A stretch of 64,000 nucleotides of DNA from Pseudomonas sp. (GCF_030150285.1 NZ_JASLGE010000023.1:17400-81399), one strand, 5' to 3'. Positions 50,992 through 59,955 are shown, counted from the stretch's first letter. A program made the numbers and translations. Notes: generated from the sequence alone by a model not told the origin.

Positions 50992-51969
50992 ATGGCTAAA
51001 CGTATCCAGATTCAGGCCCACGGCGGCCCTGAAGTGCTTGAGTTTGTCGACTTCCACCCCGCTGAGCCGGGCCCGCAGCAGGTGCGGGTGCGCAACCAGG
51101 CCATTGGTCTGAACTTTATCGACACCTACTATCGCGGCGGGCTGTACCCGCTGGCGCAGCTGCCATCCGGGCTGGGCAACGAAGGGGCCGGGGTTGTCGA
51201 CGCCGTAGGCAGCGATGTGCATAACGTGCAAGTGGGCGACCGCGTGGCTTACGGCACTGGCCCGCTGGGTGCCTACAGCGAACTGCATGTGTTGCCGGCC
51301 GCCAACGTGGTGAAACTGCCTGAAGACATTTCATTCGAGCAAGCGGCGGCGGTGATGCTCAAAGGCCTGACGGTGCAGTACTTGCTGCGTCAGACCTATG
51401 AACTCAAGGGCGGCGAAACCATTCTGTTCCACGCAGCGGCTGGCGGTGTGGGCTCGATTGCCTGCCAATGGGCCAAGGCGTTGGGCGTGAAGCTGATCGG
51501 CACCGTGAGCTCGCCCGAAAAAGCCGCACTGGCCAAATCCCTGGGCGCTTGGGAAACCATCAATTACAGCCATGAAGACGTGGCTCAGCGTGTGCTGGAA
51601 CTGACGGATGGCAAGAAAGTGCCGGTGGTGTATGACGGCGTCGGCAAGGACACCTGGCTGACCTCGCTGGACTCCCTGGCCCTGCGCGGCCTGATGGTCA
51701 GCTTTGGCAACGCTTCCGGTGCCGTGACGGGGGTCAACCTGGGGATCTTGTCGCAGAAAGGCTCGCTGTACGTCACCCGGCCAACCCTGGCGTCTTACGC
51801 CAACAGCGCCGAAAACCTGCAAACGATGGCGGATGAACTGTTTGCCATGATTCGCAGTGGCGACATCAAGGTTGATATCAGCCAGCGTTTTGCGCTGAAG
51901 GATGCCGACCAGGCACAGATTGAGCTGTCCTCACGCCGCACCACCGGCTCGACCATTTTGCTGCCGTAA
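50992..51969 (+). CDS. qor: NADPH:quinone oxidoreductase (zeta-crystallin-like)
   Basis: 325 aa zinc-free medium-chain reductase. MAKRIQIQAHGGPEVLEFVD start, GNEGAGVVDAVG near 65, NADPH-binding HAAAGGVGSIACQWAK near 150 and QAQIELSSRRTTGSTILLP at the end. Start ATG 50992; the frame open from 50953 is not conserved. Divergent from hemF as in P. aeruginosa. Confidence 0.94.
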   Translation: MAKRIQIQAHGGPEVLEFVDFHPAEPGPQQVRVRNQAIGLNFIDTYYRGGLYPLAQLPSGLGNEGAGVVDAVGSDVHNVQVGDRVAYGTGPLGAYSELHVLPAANVVKLPEDISFEQAAAVMLKGLTVQYLLRQTYELKGGETILFHAAAGGVGSIACQWAKALGVKLIGTVSSPEKAALAKSLGAWETINYSHEDVAQRVLELTDGKKVPVVYDGVGKDTWLTSLDSLALRGLMVSFGNASGAVTGVNLGILSQKGSLYVTRPTLASYANSAENLQTMADELFAMIRSGDIKVDISQRFALKDADQAQIELSSRRTTGSTILLP

Positions 51970-52003
51970 TACCCGCCAGCTCGCTCCTACGGATGGCAGC
52001 GTT

Positions 52004-52046
52004 TGTAGGAACGAGCTTGCTCGTGATCTTTTGATCTGGCTTTTGA
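52004..52046. repeat. REP-type palindrome (family 1)
   Basis: GTAGGAACGAGCTTGCTCGTGATC followed by TTTTGATCTGGCTTTTGATC between convergent qor and tsaC. Confidence 0.75.
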
Positions 52047-52146
52047 TCTAAAGGGCCCCCTTAAACCACGCAGGCCGAACGCAGGTTTTGCGCAGTGCCA
52101 CGGAGGCGAAAACGGGGCGGCCCCTCCTATGGGGTTTTGCCAGGGT

Positions 52147-52704
52147 TTACGCGGGGCGCACGACCTTGCCGGTCGCCAAATCACGAATCAGGCTCGGGTT
52201 TTTACGCCCGCCCAAGTTACCGCCCAAGACGTGATCGATTTTTCCACGAAAGTACTGCTCCACTTTCAGCCGCGTGCGGGCCGCCGGCAAACCGGCCGGG
52301 TTGGCTGACGTCGAGACGATGGGCCCCACCAACGCACACAGCTCCCGCACCAGCGGGTGATCGCTGACACGCAAAGCCACGGTGTCGTGAGCACCGGTGA
52401 TCCACTCCGGCAGCAGGCCTTGGTGCGGCACCAGCCAGGTATTGGGCCCCGGCCAGGTGCTGGCCATCCGGTCGAGCCAGGCCTGCGGGAAGTCTTCAAA
52501 CAGAAAGTCGAACTGATGGATATTGTCGGCCACCACAATCAGGCCTTTATCCACAGGGCGCGACTTGATCGCCAGCAAACGCTCGACCGCGTCTTCATCC
52601 CACGGGTCACAGCCCAGCCCCCACACCGCTTCGGTTGGGTAGGCAATCACCGCGCCGGCCCGAATGGCTCGAGCCGCTTGTTGGACGCGCCAGGTGCTGA
52701 TCAT
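52147..52704 (-). CDS. tsaC: Threonylcarbamoyl-AMP synthase (YrdC/TsaC)
   Basis: 185 aa, single YrdC domain. VIAYPTEAVWGLGCDP near 20, the KxR of LAIKSRPVDKGLIVVA near 47, VALRVSDHPLV near 115 and STSANPAGLPA near 140. Makes the intermediate of tRNA t6A37. Start ATG 52704; the frame open to 52761 overlaps the dprA stop region and is not conserved. 35 bp after dprA. Confidence 0.95.
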   Translation of the reverse strand: MISTWRVQQAARAIRAGAVIAYPTEAVWGLGCDPWDEDAVERLLAIKSRPVDKGLIVVADNIHQFDFLFEDFPQAWLDRMASTWPGPNTWLVPHQGLLPEWITGAHDTVALRVSDHPLVRELCALVGPIVSTSANPAGLPAARTRLKVEQYFRGKIDHVLGGNLGGRKNPSLIRDLATGKVVRPA

Positions 52705-52739
52705 CGAATATCTCCCAAAAAGTACTGCGCGCAGTGTAC

Positions 52740-53837
52740 TTAGCTGGGTCGAGCAAACCAACGCCCGCTCTCCAGCACCACATGGCCCTCCAGCTCAAGC
52801 TCGGTCAACGCCGCCAATAGCTTGGGCAGTTCCCAGCCACTGGCGCTGGCCAAGCCTTCGCTGGTGTAGGGTGCCGCCTGCAACAGTTGCACTAACGGGT
52901 GACCACTTGGCGTAAACAGCTCGGTGGTGGGGAGCGGCAGCGAACGCCAGCCGCGCAAGCCTTCCAAAATATGCTCGACGGTTTCAACCAGGGTCGCGCC
53001 TTCGCGAATCAATTGATGACAACCCCGTGCACCGGGGTGGTGAATGGAGCCCGGCATGGCATACACCTCACGGCCCTGCTCGGCCGCAAGGCGCGCCGTG
53101 ATCAATGAGCCGCTGGCGACACTGGCTTCCACCACCAGCACGCCCAGGGACAGACCGCTGATGATGCGGTTACGCCGTGGGAAGTTGCCCGGCTGTGCCT
53201 CGGCGTCCAACGGGAACTCCGAAACCACGGCGCTGCCTCCCTCAATCATCGCTTCAGCCAAGGCACGGTGGCGCTGTGGATAAAGTTTTTCCAGCCCTGT
53301 GCCCAACACCCCAATGGTCTGCCCGCCAACGGCCAAAGCCCCCTGATGCGCGGCCCCGTCAATGCCCAGCGCCAGCCCGCTGGTGATCACAAAACCGGCA
53401 CCCGCCAGGGCCCGCGAAAAAGCGCCGGCGGTGTCCATACCGGGCTTGGATGCCCGCCGGCTGCCCACCATCGCCAACTGCGGCTTTTCCATGATCGAAG
53501 GGCTACCCGCCACAAATAACAGCGGCGGCGCGTCGCACAATTCACTCAATAACGCCGGGTAATCGGCCTGGTCATGCAACAGCACATGCTGCTTGCAGCC
53601 CTCAAGCCAGCGCAATGCAGCGCTGGCACCGTCGCGCACAGCGGGGCTGCGCCGGGCGTCGCAGCTCGCGGCAGGCAGGCCCAGCGCTCGCCAGGCGCTG
53701 GCTGGCGCACTCAGCGCCGAGCAGGCCGAACCGAAGGCGCTGAACAGGGTGTAATAGCGGCGTGGGCCCAGCTCGGGCAAGCGATGTAAACGCAGGCGGG
53801 CTTCCAGCTCGGCCGGGGAAATGTCGGGTAGTGGCAT
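52740..53837 (-). CDS. dprA: DNA-processing protein DprA
   Basis: 365 aa. N-terminal SAM/HhH-like part (1-90), the Rossmann-like core with AMVGSRRASKPGMDTAG near 125, ITSGLALGIDGAAHQGAL near 155, and GVLGTGLEKLYPQRH near 180, and a C-terminal winged helix (about 300-365, LLAALTELELEGHVV). Loads RecA on incoming single-stranded DNA. The coding sequence carries a perfect DnaA box at 53275. Confidence 0.95.
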   Translation of the reverse strand: MPLPDISPAELEARLRLHRLPELGPRRYYTLFSAFGSACSALSAPASAWRALGLPAASCDARRSPAVRDGASAALRWLEGCKQHVLLHDQADYPALLSELCDAPPLLFVAGSPSIMEKPQLAMVGSRRASKPGMDTAGAFSRALAGAGFVITSGLALGIDGAAHQGALAVGGQTIGVLGTGLEKLYPQRHRALAEAMIEGGSAVVSEFPLDAEAQPGNFPRRNRIISGLSLGVLVVEASVASGSLITARLAAEQGREVYAMPGSIHHPGARGCHQLIREGATLVETVEHILEGLRGWRSLPLPTTELFTPSGHPLVQLLQAAPYTSEGLASASGWELPKLLAALTELELEGHVVLESGRWFARPS

Positions 53838-54239
53838 GGGATCATCCTTGATCGGTTCAGGCGCGGTTTCGACCGGAACAAGCTGTGGATAAGTCTGTTA
53901 ACAAGTTGTTTGGAAGCCGGGGGTAAAGCCCGGTTGCGCGCTTGATCAATCCTTGAAAAAACGTGCAGAACCCCAACCTTAGTTCACGGCTACACATCGG
54001 CGGCGTGCATTGATTTCAAAATGCGACGCCTCGCACCAGGGCAGCAGGTGGCCCTGCGCGCCGGGCGACTACAAGTCGTTTCATCCGTGGGTGAATCCCT
54101 TTATTATGTGCGTTCGCGTGAAACGCCAGAGCCCCGGCGGGCCCTCTCTGAAGGAGACGTTTTGCACAGGCTGTGCCGAGTCCTCAGGACCTCCCGCCAG
54201 CCACTTATGAATCTTTCACACAGTGCATCAATCAAACTT
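53838..54239. other. dprA-def intergenic region, no gene found
   Basis: 402 bp. On the forward strand a frame runs in phase into def from 54021, but its 73 residues look non-coding. P. aeruginosa has a LysM-domain gene between dprA and def; I find no LysM motif on either strand here. A perfect DnaA box lies at 53884-53892 and a short hairpin CCGGG/CCCGG at about 53918-53934. Promoters for def and dprA must be here but no clear hexamers stand out. Confidence 0.5.
53884..53892 (-). promoter_or_regulatory. Perfect DnaA box
   Basis: TTATCCACA read on the minus strand, the strict DnaA 9-mer, in the dprA-def intergenic region. Four other exact copies lie within genes at 52547, 53275, 58480 and 58589. 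Confidence 0.55.
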
Positions 54240-54746
54240 ATGGCCATTTTAAACATCCTCGAATTTCCAGACTCGCGACTGCGCACTATCGCCAAACCCG
54301 TGGCGGTTGTGGATGACGAAGTCCGTCAGTTGGTCGATGACATGTTTGAAACCATGTACGAGGCTCCTGGCATCGGCCTGGCCGCCACGCAGGTCAACGT
54401 GCACAAGCGCATCGTGGTCATGGACTTGAGTGAAGACCGCAGCGAACCGTTGGTCTTCATCAACCCCGAGTTCGAAGCGTTGACCGACGAAATGGAGCAG
54501 TACCAGGAAGGTTGCCTGTCTGTTCCGGGTTTCTACGAAAACGTTGACCGCCCGCAGCGCGTCAAAATCAACGCGCTGGGCCGTGATGGCAAACCGTTCG
54601 AAATGATTGCCGAAGGCCTGCTGGCCGTGTGCATTCAACACGAATGCGACCACCTCAATGGCAAGCTGTTTGTCGATTACCTGTCTAACCTCAAGCGCGA
54701 CCGGATCAAGAAGAAGCTGGAAAAACTGCACCGCCAGAACGTTTGA
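54240..54746 (+). CDS. def: Peptide deformylase
   Basis: 168 aa. All three deformylase motifs: GIGLAATQVNVH (motif 1, near 45), EGCLSVPGF (motif 2, Cys ligand near 92) and QHECDHLNGKLF (motif 3, HExxH near 135). ATG 54240 gives the conserved start MAILNILEFPDSRLR, although no Shine-Dalgarno is visible. Removes formyl groups from nascent proteins; pairs with fmt downstream. Confidence 0.96.
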   Translation: MAILNILEFPDSRLRTIAKPVAVVDDEVRQLVDDMFETMYEAPGIGLAATQVNVHKRIVVMDLSEDRSEPLVFINPEFEALTDEMEQYQEGCLSVPGFYENVDRPQRVKINALGRDGKPFEMIAEGLLAVCIQHECDHLNGKLFVDYLSNLKRDRIKKKLEKLHRQNV

Positions 54747-54780
54747 TCCTCGGCATAACCCTACGCCTGTCTCGGACTCA

Positions 54781-54848
54781 CTGTAGGAGCGCGCTTGCCC
54801 GCGATCTTTTAAAAAGATCAAAAGATCGCGAGGCTAGCGCTCCTACAG
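54781..54848. repeat. REP pair forming long hairpin (family 1)
   Basis: CTGTAGGAGCGCGCTTGCCC and the inverted TAGCGCTCCTACAG flank two facing GATCTTTT/AAAAGATC arms. It lies between def and fmt. Confidence 0.8.
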
Positions 54849-54887
54849 GGTTATTCCCGCCTCCCCCCCATTCCAAGTGAGTAATCC

Positions 54888-55838
54888 ATGACTGAGCCAC
54901 TGCGCATCGTCTTTGCTGGCACCCCAGAATTCGCCGCTGAACACCTTAAGGCGCTGCTCGACAGCCCTTATGAGATCGTCGCGGTTTACACCCAACCGGA
55001 TCGTCCGGCAGGGCGTGGGCAAAAGCTGATGCCAAGCCCGGTCAAGCAACTCGCGCTTGAGCACAACATTCCCGTCATGCAGCCGCCCACACTGCGCGCA
55101 CCTGAAGCCCAGGCCGAACTGGCCGCCTTCAAGCCGGATTTGATGGTGGTGGTGGCCTACGGCCTGATCCTGCCGCAGGTCGTGCTGGATATTCCGCGCC
55201 TGGGCTGCATCAACAGCCACGCCTCGTTGCTGCCACGCTGGCGCGGTGCGGCACCGATCCAGCGCGCCATCGAAGCCGGCGACGCCCAAAGCGGTGTGAC
55301 CGTGATGCGCATGGAGGCGGGTTTGGACACCGGCCCCATGCTGCTCAAGGCCGTGACGCCGATCACCGCTAACGACACGGGCGGCAGCCTGCACGACCGC
55401 TTGGCCGAACTGGGCCCGCCCGCCGTGCTCACGGCAATCGCCGGCCTGGCCGCCGGTACCTTGCCGGGCGAGGTGCAGGACGACGCACTGGCCACCTACG
55501 CCCACAAGCTGAACAAAGACGAAGCCCGCCTCGACTGGAGCCGCCCGGCGGTGGAGCTGGAGCGCCTGATTCGGGCCTTCAACCCGTGGCCGATCTGCCA
55601 CAGCACGCTCAATGGCGAGGCCTTGAAAGTGCTGGCCGCGCACCTGGCGGACGCCAAAGGCGAGCCGGGGCAGATTCTCGCGGCCAGCAAAGACGGCCTG
55701 ATCGTCGGTTGCGGTGAAGGCGCGCTGTGCCTGACGCGTCTGCAATTACCCGGCGGTAAAGCGTTGAGCTTTAGCGACGTGTTCAACAGCCGCCGTGAGC
55801 AATTCGCCGTCGGTACTGTTTTGGGCGCAGCCCAATGA
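54888..55838 (+). CDS. fmt: Methionyl-tRNA formyltransferase
   Basis: 316 aa. RIVFAGTPEFAAEHLKAL start, VYTQPDRPAGRG near 35, catalytic Asn/His/Asp in INSHASLLPRWRGAAPIQRAI near 105 and MEAGLDTGPM near 140; C-terminal OB-like domain from 205. Overlaps rsmB by 4 bp. def-fmt-rsmB-trkA is the conserved order. Confidence 0.97.
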   Translation: MTEPLRIVFAGTPEFAAEHLKALLDSPYEIVAVYTQPDRPAGRGQKLMPSPVKQLALEHNIPVMQPPTLRAPEAQAELAAFKPDLMVVVAYGLILPQVVLDIPRLGCINSHASLLPRWRGAAPIQRAIEAGDAQSGVTVMRMEAGLDTGPMLLKAVTPITANDTGGSLHDRLAELGPPAVLTAIAGLAAGTLPGEVQDDALATYAHKLNKDEARLDWSRPAVELERLIRAFNPWPICHSTLNGEALKVLAAHLADAKGEPGQILAASKDGLIVGCGEGALCLTRLQLPGGKALSFSDVFNSRREQFAVGTVLGAAQ

Positions 55839-57145
55839 ACCCGCGTCTGGCCGCCGCCAAGGCACTGACCGCCGTTCTGAACGGCAAAGCATCGCTCAAC
55901 AGCTCGTTGCCGCTGCAACTGGACAAGGTGGAGGCGCGCGACCGCGGCCTGACCCAGGACTTGGCGTTTGGCACTGCCCGCTGGCAGCCGCGCCTGTCGG
56001 CACTGGCCAACAAGCTGTTGCAAAAACCCTTCAAAGCCGCCGATGCCGACGTTGAAGCGCTGTTGCTGGTAGGCCTGTACCAACTGCTCTACACCCGTAT
56101 TCCGGCGCACGCCGCCATTGGCGAAACCGTGGGCTGTGCCGACAAGCTGAAAAAGCCGTGGGCCAAAGGCTTGCTCAACGCCGTACTGCGCAACGCCCAA
56201 CGCGAGAGCGAAGCCTTACTGGTCGAGCTGGAGCACGACCCGGTGGTGCGCACGGCCCACCCGCGCTGGCTGCAAAAGTCGCTGAAAGCCTTCTGGCCTG
56301 AGCAATGGGAAGCCATTTGTGCGGCCAACAACGCCCACCCGCCCATGATCCTGCGCGTCAATCGTCGCCATCACCGCCGCGACGCCTACCTGCACTTGCT
56401 CACCGAAGCGGGTATCCAGGCCCAGCCCTGTGCCTTTAGCCAGGACGGCATCGTGCTGGCCGAAGCGTGCGATGTGCGCAACTTGCCGGGCTTCGCTGAA
56501 GGCTGGATCAGTGTGCAGGACGAAGCGGCGCAACTGGCCGCCGACCTGCTCGACCTGGCCCCGGGCCAGCGTGTACTCGACGCCTGCTGCGCGCCAGGCG
56601 GCAAGACCTGCCACATCCTTGAAGTGGAGCCCCAGTTGGCGGGCGTGGTGGCCGTCGACCTGGAAGCCAAGCGTTTGGTGCGCGTGCGTGAAAACCTTGA
56701 GCGTCTGGGCCTGAGCGCCGAACTGATCGCCGCCGACGGCCGCGACACGGCAACCTGGTGGGACGGCAAGCCGTTCCAGCGCATCCTGCTTGATGCCCCG
56801 TGTTCCGCGACCGGTGTTATCCGCCGTCACCCGGACATCAAGTTGACCCGCCAACCGGACGATATCGCGGCGCTTGCCACCTTGCAGGGCGAACTGCTCG
56901 ACGCGCTGTGGCCTACGCTGGAAGTAGGGGGCGTGTTGCTCTACGCGACCTGTTCGACGTTGCCGACCGAGAACACTCAGGTTGTTGAAGCATTCCTCGC
57001 CCGTACTCCGGGAGCCCGCGAGCTGGATATCGCGGGGCCGTTCGGCATCAAGCAACCCCATGGGCGCCAACTGCTGGCCCAAGAGGGCGGCCACGACGGT
57101 TTCTATTACGCCAAACTGATCAAGATCGCCGCCGCTCGCGGCTAA
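55835..57145 (+). CDS. rsmB: 16S rRNA m5C967 methyltransferase RsmB
   Basis: 436 aa. N-terminal NusB-like RNA-binding domain (1-140), then the methyltransferase with SAM motif DACCAPGGKT near 250, catalytic-cysteine motif LDAPCSATGVIRRHPD near 320 and the second cysteine YATCSTLPTENTQVV near 370. 22 bp before trkA. Confidence 0.96.
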   Translation: MNPRLAAAKALTAVLNGKASLNSSLPLQLDKVEARDRGLTQDLAFGTARWQPRLSALANKLLQKPFKAADADVEALLLVGLYQLLYTRIPAHAAIGETVGCADKLKKPWAKGLLNAVLRNAQRESEALLVELEHDPVVRTAHPRWLQKSLKAFWPEQWEAICAANNAHPPMILRVNRRHHRRDAYLHLLTEAGIQAQPCAFSQDGIVLAEACDVRNLPGFAEGWISVQDEAAQLAADLLDLAPGQRVLDACCAPGGKTCHILEVEPQLAGVVAVDLEAKRLVRVRENLERLGLSAELIAADGRDTATWWDGKPFQRILLDAPCSATGVIRRHPDIKLTRQPDDIAALATLQGELLDALWPTLEVGGVLLYATCSTLPTENTQVVEAFLARTPGARELDIAGPFGIKQPHGRQLLAQEGGHDGFYYAKLIKIAAARG

Positions 57146-57166
57146 CCGAGCACTGAGGCTGACGGC

Positions 57167-58543
57167 ATGAAAATCATCATTCTGGGCGCAGGGCAGGTCG
57201 GCGGTACGCTGGCAGAGCATTTGGCCAGTGAAGCCAACGACATCACCGTGGTCGACACTGACGGTGACCGCCTGCGTGACCTCGGCGACCGTCTTGATAT
57301 CCGTACGGTGCAGGGCCGGGCCTCGCTGCCCAATGTGCTGCGCCAAGCGGGTGCCGACGACGCCGATATGCTGGTGGCGGTGACCAACAGCGACGAAACC
57401 AACATGGTGGCGTGCCAGGTGGCCTACACGCTGTTTCACACCCCGACCAAAATTGCCCGCGTGCGTGAGTCGGCATACCTGACTCGCGGTGAAGAGTTGT
57501 TCGACAACGACGCGATTCCGGTCGATGTGTTGATCAGCCCTGAACAAGTGGTGACCAACTACATCAAGCGGCTGATCGAACACCCCGGTGCCTTGCAGGT
57601 GATCGACTTCGCTGAGGGCAAAGCCCAACTGGTGGCCGTGAAGGCCTACTACGGCGGCCCGCTGATCGGCCAGCAACTGCGCCAGTTGCGTGAACACATG
57701 CCGAATGTGGACACCCGCGTAGCGGCGATTTTTCGACGGGATCGGCCCATCACCCCACGCGGCGATACGATCATTGAAGCGGACGATGAAGTCTTTTTCA
57801 TCGCGGCCAAGGGCAATATTCGCGCAGTGATGAGCGAAATGCGCCGCTTGGACGAGAGCTACAAACGCATCGTGATTGCGGGCGGCGGGCAAATCGGTGA
57901 GCGCCTTGCCGAAGCCATCGAAAGCCGCTATCAGGTCAAGATCATCGAAATGAACCCGGCGCGTTGCCGGTATTTGTCCGACACCCTCGACAGCACCGTG
58001 GTGTTGCAAGGCAGTGCTTCGGATCGCGACCTGATGCTCGAAGAGAACATTGCCGACGCGGACCTGTTTTTGGCACTGACCAACGATGACGAAGCCAACA
58101 TCATGTCGTCATTGCTGGCCAAACGCTTGGGCGCGAAGAAAGTGATGACCATCATCAACAACCCGGCCTACGTGGATTTGATCCAGGGCGGGGAAATTGA
58201 TATCGCCATCAGCCCGCAACTGGCCACCATCGGCACCTTGCTCGCGCACGTGCGCCGGGGCGATATCGTCAGCGTTCACTCACTGCGCCGGGGTGCCGCC
58301 GAGGCCATCGAAGCGATAGCCCATGGCGATTCAAAGTCGAGCAAGGTGATTGGCCGCAGTATTGGCGATATCCACTTGCCGCCGGGTACGACCATCGGCG
58401 CGATTATTCGCGACGAGGAAGTCTTGATTGCCCACGATGCGACGGTCATTAACGCAGGCGACCATGTGATTTTGTTCCTTGTGGATAAAAAACACATTCG
58501 CGACGTGGAGAAGCTGTTCCACGTAGGGTTGAGTTTCTTCTAA
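57167..58543 (+). CDS. trkA: Trk potassium uptake NAD-binding protein TrkA
   Basis: 458 aa, two RCK_N/RCK_C repeats. Nucleotide loops ILGAGQVGGTLAEHLA near 4 and IAGGGQIGERLAEAI near 235; each is followed by a TrkA-C domain (about 145-225 and 375-458). Gates the TrkH/TrkG channel at the membrane. A perfect DnaA box overlaps the coding sequence at 58480. Confidence 0.97.
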   Translation: MKIIILGAGQVGGTLAEHLASEANDITVVDTDGDRLRDLGDRLDIRTVQGRASLPNVLRQAGADDADMLVAVTNSDETNMVACQVAYTLFHTPTKIARVRESAYLTRGEELFDNDAIPVDVLISPEQVVTNYIKRLIEHPGALQVIDFAEGKAQLVAVKAYYGGPLIGQQLRQLREHMPNVDTRVAAIFRRDRPITPRGDTIIEADDEVFFIAAKGNIRAVMSEMRRLDESYKRIVIAGGGQIGERLAEAIESRYQVKIIEMNPARCRYLSDTLDSTVVLQGSASDRDLMLEENIADADLFLALTNDDEANIMSSLLAKRLGAKKVMTIINNPAYVDLIQGGEIDIAISPQLATIGTLLAHVRRGDIVSVHSLRRGAAEAIEAIAHGDSKSSKVIGRSIGDIHLPPGTTIGAIIRDEEVLIAHDATVINAGDHVILFLVDKKHIRDVEKLFHVGLSFF

Positions 58544-58553
58544 GGAGACACGG

Positions 58554-58865
58554 ATGCTGGAGTCACTGGAAAAAATGTTGGCCAAGGGTGTGGATAACTC
58601 ACTGCTGCGCTTCGGCTTGGGCAAGGGTTACCTCGACCTTGGGGATAACCTCAAAGCGGCGGAGCATTTACAACGTTGCGTGGCCTTTGACCCCAAGTAT
58701 TCCGCGGCCTGGAAACTGTTGGGCAAGGCACAGTTGGCCGCCGGTGAACGTGCGGCAGCGCGCAGCGCATGGGAGCAGGGCATTGCCGCAGCCCAAGCGC
58801 ACGGCGACAAACAGGCCGAAAAAGAAATGACCGTCTTTCTGAAGAAGCTGGATAAGCTCTTGTAG
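58554..58865 (+). CDS. Tetratricopeptide-repeat small protein
   Basis: 103 aa with about two to three TPR units: LLRFGLGKGYLDLGDNLKAA near 20-38, AWKLLGKAQLAAGERAAARS near 55-75. It should be a cytosolic protein-protein adaptor of unknown partner; matches PA0015 by position after trkA. RBS AAGGAG 10 bp after trkA. Its TAG stop codon lies inside the REP palindrome that follows. Confidence 0.85.
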   Translation: MLESLEKMLAKGVDNSLLRFGLGKGYLDLGDNLKAAEHLQRCVAFDPKYSAAWKLLGKAQLAAGERAAARSAWEQGIAAAQAHGDKQAEKEMTVFLKKLDKLL

Positions 58866-58925
58866 GAACTTGCTCGCGATCTTTTGATCTTTTTGAAAGA
58901 TCGCGAGCAAGCTCGCTCCTGCGGG
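58861..58925. repeat. REP pair forming long hairpin (family 1)
   Basis: TGTAGGAACTTGCTCGCGATC and inverted GATCGCGAGCAAGCTCGCTCC surround TTTTGATCTTTTTGAAA. It sits between convergent TPR and acyltransferase genes and supplies the TPR gene's stop codon. Confidence 0.8.
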
Positions 58926-58933
58926 AGGCCGTG

Positions 58934-59821
58934 TCAGTACCAGCGCGCCTCGCCCGGCGGGCGTTTTTTGAAGCGTTTCATGCTCCACATGTACTGGCTC
59001 GGGTAGGCCCGCACATATTTCTCGACCACCTGGCTCATGGCGGCGCACGAGGTGGCTGTGTCGGTGCTGTACATGGCCTCGGGGGCCGCTTCCAGGATCA
59101 CTTTAAAACCCGAACCGTCCGGCAAGCGCAACGCGTGCAGGAACACCCCCACCGCTTTACCGCCCGCCAGCATGTTGGGTACAAACTTGCTGGTCAGGGC
59201 CATCGTGCCCAGGAACGGCACGAAAATACCCGCTGATTCGGCCGGCTCAGGGTCTGCCGGAATGCCCACCTGACCGCCTTTACGCACTTCCTTGATGACA
59301 CTCAAGATGCCTTCTTTGGTGGAGGCGGCCACGCGATTGCCCAACTGTACGCGCTGCTTTTGCAGCAACTCGTCTACCGCCTTGAGTTTGGGCGGGCGAT
59401 AAAAAATGATCGGTTTGCACTGGCTGCAATAGAAGTGGTTAAGCACCTCCCAGTTGCCCAGGTGGCTGGTGATACCGACCACACCTTTACCGGAGGCGAG
59501 GGCGTCTTTGAGCACGTCCAGGCCTTCGACTTCGCGCACCAGATCGATGGAGCGCTGAGCGGGCCAGATCCAGGCACACGCGCTCTCGGTCAGGCTTTTG
59601 CCGATGTCTTTGAGGCTCTGGCCGACCAGTTGCTCACGAGCGACCGGGTCCATGTCCGGGAAGCACTTGGCCAGGTTGATCCGCACCACATCACGGGAGC
59701 GGTTGGGCAGTTTCCACATCAGCCAACCAATAGCGGAACCCACGCGCTGTACCGCACCCCACGGGAGCATGGCAAACACTCTTAAAGCCCCGACCAGCAA
59801 GGCACCTTTAAACTTTTCCAC
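58934..59821 (-). CDS. LpxL/HtrB-family lipid A acyltransferase
   Basis: 295 aa. One N-terminal membrane anchor (KGALLVGALRVFAMLPW), catalytic HX4E motif ITSHLGNWEVLNHFY near 115, IFYRPPK near 137 and GIPADPEPAESAGIFVPFLG near 180. Adds a secondary acyl chain to lipid A. I choose GTG 59821 (VEKFKGALLVG) because sequence before it is unlike the family; ATG 59881 would add 20 residues. Corresponds to PA0011 by position beside tag. Confidence 0.87.
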   Translation of the reverse strand: MEKFKGALLVGALRVFAMLPWGAVQRVGSAIGWLMWKLPNRSRDVVRINLAKCFPDMDPVAREQLVGQSLKDIGKSLTESACAWIWPAQRSIDLVREVEGLDVLKDALASGKGVVGITSHLGNWEVLNHFYCSQCKPIIFYRPPKLKAVDELLQKQRVQLGNRVAASTKEGILSVIKEVRKGGQVGIPADPEPAESAGIFVPFLGTMALTSKFVPNMLAGGKAVGVFLHALRLPDGSGFKVILEAAPEAMYSTDTATSCAAMSQVVEKYVRAYPSQYMWSMKRFKKRPPGEARWY

Positions 59822-59847
59822 AGGGTTTTCCCACTCCAGACAAAATG

Positions 59848-59955
59848 ATTCTGTAGTCGCTGACGACGCACGAGGCTGCAATGGGTTGCGCAGCGCGCCC
59901 GCTATTGAAGGCCCTTTTGGGCCCGATCGCAGCCTTTGGCAGCGACTACAGGGTT
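59848..59955. repeat. REP-like palindrome (family 2)
   Basis: CTGTAGTCGCTGACGACGCA at the left and CAGCCTTTGGCAGCGACTAC at the right are inverted arms, with GGCCCTTTTGGGCC in between. It overlaps the 5' side of the acyltransferase gene region and precedes convergently oriented tag sequence. Confidence 0.7.

Noticed and set aside
54021..54239. 73-codon in-frame upstream extension of def
   Set aside because: It is Arg-rich, matches no family I know, and deformylase conservation starts at MAILNILEFPD.
58515..58530. parS-like TGTTCCACGT near the end of trkA
   Set aside because: Only the left ten bases match the Pseudomonas parS palindrome; the right half reads AGGGTT, so ParB binding is unlikely.
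45258..58925. Repeated palindromes considered as a CRISPR array
   Set aside because: Copies are kilobases apart, degenerate and palindromic, with no regular spacers and no cas genes; they are REP elements.
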